Assembly: GCA_964460465.1 (NCBI GenBank)
Contig: CAYWSB010000128.1
Coordinates: forward strand, 1 to 14,921
Length of the DNA stretch: 14,921 nt
Reading direction: 5' to 3'
Origin: SLRI01 sp964460465
GTDB taxonomy: Bacteria; Pseudomonadota; Alphaproteobacteria; Geminicoccales; Geminicoccaceae
Below are positions 13,563-14,921 of the stretch, one piece after another. The notes under the pieces were generated by a model. The model made no database searches and was not told the DNA's origin. It saw nothing but the letters and a program-made list of their open reading frames with translations. The translations under genes were made by a program, and so were the position numbers. Position 1 is the stretch's first letter. Every line of letters begins with the position of its first letter.

Positions 13563-14921
13563 ATGATGCGAGGCACGGTCGCGGGTGCGCTGGGCACCCT
13601 CTTGCTCGGCCCGACCCTGGGCCTGGCGGCACCGGCGGCGGCGGAGCAGCCGTTCGCCGGGACGACGATCACCGTCGGCACGCTGCACAACGCGCCCTCC
13701 AACAACATGCTGCCCTTTCTCGAGCAGTTCGAGGCGGAAACCGGCATCACGGTCGTGGTCGAGCAGCTCGCCGCCGGCGACCTCCTGACCAAGGCGACGA
13801 TCGAATCGGTCGGCGAGACCGGCTATTTCGACGTCGTCCGCATTTCGCCCAACTGGATCGCCACCTTCGCCGAGCCGGGCTGGATCGTTCCGCTCGACGA
13901 CCGGCTCGCCGGCAGTGCCGTGGATGTCGACGACATCATCCCGTCGGCCTTCGCGGCGCTGGCCAAGCTGCCCGGCGACGACCGCATCTGGGCATTGCCG
14001 CAGGACGCCAACGTGGCGCTCTTCGCCTATCGCACCGATCTCTTCGCCGACCCGGCGGAGCAGGCGGCTTTCAGGGAGCGCTACGGCTACGACCTGATCC
14101 CGCCCGAGACCACCGACCAGTGGCGCGACGTGGCCGAGTTCTTCACCCGCGACACCGACGGCGACGGCGAGCCCGACCTGCACGGCTTCGGTTTCGCCCA
14201 GAAGGCGCCGGGGCCGGCCTCGATCTGGGCCGTGATCCCGCTCTGGACCTTCGGCGCCGAGTTGCTCGACGAGACCACCTACACCGTCCAGCTCGATTCG
14301 CCGGAAGCGCTCGCCGCCTTCGAATGGGCGCTGGCGCTCCAGCCGTTCCAGCCGAAAGGTGTTCTCGCCTGGGAGCAGTACGACCAGTTCACGCCCATGG
14401 CCGAGGGGCGGCTCGCGACCTCGCTGCAGTTCTTCGCGGTCGCCCCCGACCTCTTGAACCCCGAGAAGTCGGCCTTCCACGACAAGATCGCCTTCAAGAC
14501 CGTGCCGATGGCGCCGGGCAACCCCAGGGGCTACACCACCGGCAAGGCGCACTATTCGGGCGGCGCCATGGCCCTCCACGCGCACAGCCGCAATCCCGAT
14601 GCCGCCTGGGCCTTCATGGAGTGGATGCTGGGGCGCGAGATGGCCGCCGACTATGCGCTGGCCGGCACGCTCACGCCGCGGGTCTCGGTCCTCGAGAACG
14701 ACGCCGTGCTCGATGCCGACCCGTCCTTCCGTCAGATCCTCCCGGCCTTCCTCGAGAGCCTCGAGCACGTCGCCAAGGGCCGGCCGATGCTGCCGGAATC
14801 GAGCGCGCTCATGAACCCGGTGGGGAATGCCTGGCAGGAGGCCGCCACCGGCACCAAGACGCCGGCCCAGGCCCTGGCCGACGCCCGGGCCGAGATGGAG
14901 CGGATCCTGAAGGACGCGGGC
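13563..14921 (+). CDS. Family 1 extracellular sugar-binding protein (partial at window end)
   Basis: The open frame from ATG 13563 runs 453 codons to the window edge without a stop. It starts with a signal peptide (MMRGTVAG, hydrophobic core, cleavage likely near APAAA-EQ, about residue 28). It continues as a large type II binding protein of the MalE/UgpB group (SBP_bac_1): TITVGTLHNAPSNNMLPFLEQF, FDVVRISPNWIATFAEPGWIVPLDD, WALPQDANVALFAYRTDLF, DTDGDGEPDLHGFGFA, SGGAMALHAHSRNPDAAWAFMEWML, and a C-terminal helix. It would bind a sugar or sugar derivative in the periplasm. An equally good start is the ATG at 13566; GGGGAGG lies at 13551-13557. It is probably the first gene of a transporter operon continuing to the right, under control of the divergent DeoR repressor. 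The C-terminus is likely only a few residues from complete. Confidence 0.92.
   Translation, partial: MMRGTVAGALGTLLLGPTLGLAAPAAAEQPFAGTTITVGTLHNAPSNNMLPFLEQFEAETGITVVVEQLAAGDLLTKATIESVGETGYFDVVRISPNWIATFAEPGWIVPLDDRLAGSAVDVDDIIPSAFAALAKLPGDDRIWALPQDANVALFAYRTDLFADPAEQAAFRERYGYDLIPPETTDQWRDVAEFFTRDTDGDGEPDLHGFGFAQKAPGPASIWAVIPLWTFGAELLDETTYTVQLDSPEALAAFEWALALQPFQPKGVLAWEQYDQFTPMAEGRLATSLQFFAVAPDLLNPEKSAFHDKIAFKTVPMAPGNPRGYTTGKAHYSGGAMALHAHSRNPDAAWAFMEWMLGREMAADYALAGTLTPRVSVLENDAVLDADPSFRQILPAFLESLEHVAKGRPMLPESSALMNPVGNAWQEAATGTKTPAQALADARAEMERILKDAG

Noticed and set aside
11538..14768. A 1076-codon open frame on the minus strand
   Set aside because: It is antisense to the sugar-binding protein and out of frame with the DeoR and dehydrogenase genes. 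Its translation is low-complexity Arg/Gly/Ala-rich, as expected for a shadow in GC-rich DNA.

Overview
The window is very GC-rich, has densely packed genes with frequent GTG starts, and carries several ABC sugar-uptake loci beside small dehydrogenases. This looks like the chromosome of a free-living alphaproteobacterium (Rhodospirillales or Rhizobiales type). That placement is inferred from composition and gene style only; there is no rRNA or other marker. No tRNA, rRNA, CRISPR array, insertion sequence or phage gene was seen.

Left edge (1-1263): a strong intrinsic terminator at 40-76 closes a + strand gene that lies outside the window. It is followed by the frameshifted remains of a secreted-type beta-propeller repeat protein (222-1263).

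Core operon (7058 down to 1264, minus strand): six genes with tight spacing. They encode an ABC ATPase, a permease and a periplasmic binding protein of the ribose/fructose (CUT2) type, then a four-carbon acid-sugar kinase (DUF1537), a PdxA-type dehydrogenase and an HpcH/HpaI aldolase. The last three genes overlap by four bases each (GTGA). Kinase plus PdxA2 is the established route from D-threonate or D-erythronate to dihydroxyacetone phosphate and CO2. The added aldolase does not fit that route and suggests a variant substrate or branch. A GMC-family flavoprotein oxidoreductase (7207-8712, +) is transcribed divergently from the operon.

Pentitol pair (8880-10723): a xylitol/sorbitol-type zinc dehydrogenase (minus) and an L-xylulose reductase-like SDR (plus) share a 77-base divergent promoter. 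Together they could interconvert L-xylulose, xylitol and D-xylulose.

Right part (10788-14921): an unrecognised 180-residue protein whose C-terminal six cysteines have mirror-symmetric spacing; a beta-hydroxyacid dehydrogenase; a DeoR-family repressor; and, divergent from the repressor, the start of a second sugar ABC operon (family 1 binding protein, running off the window). A near-perfect 16-bp palindrome lies inside a plausible promoter in front of that operon and is a candidate DeoR operator.

The region as a whole reads as carbohydrate-acid and polyol uptake and catabolism. The observations most worth following are the aldolase-containing C4-acid operon and the symmetric-cysteine protein.
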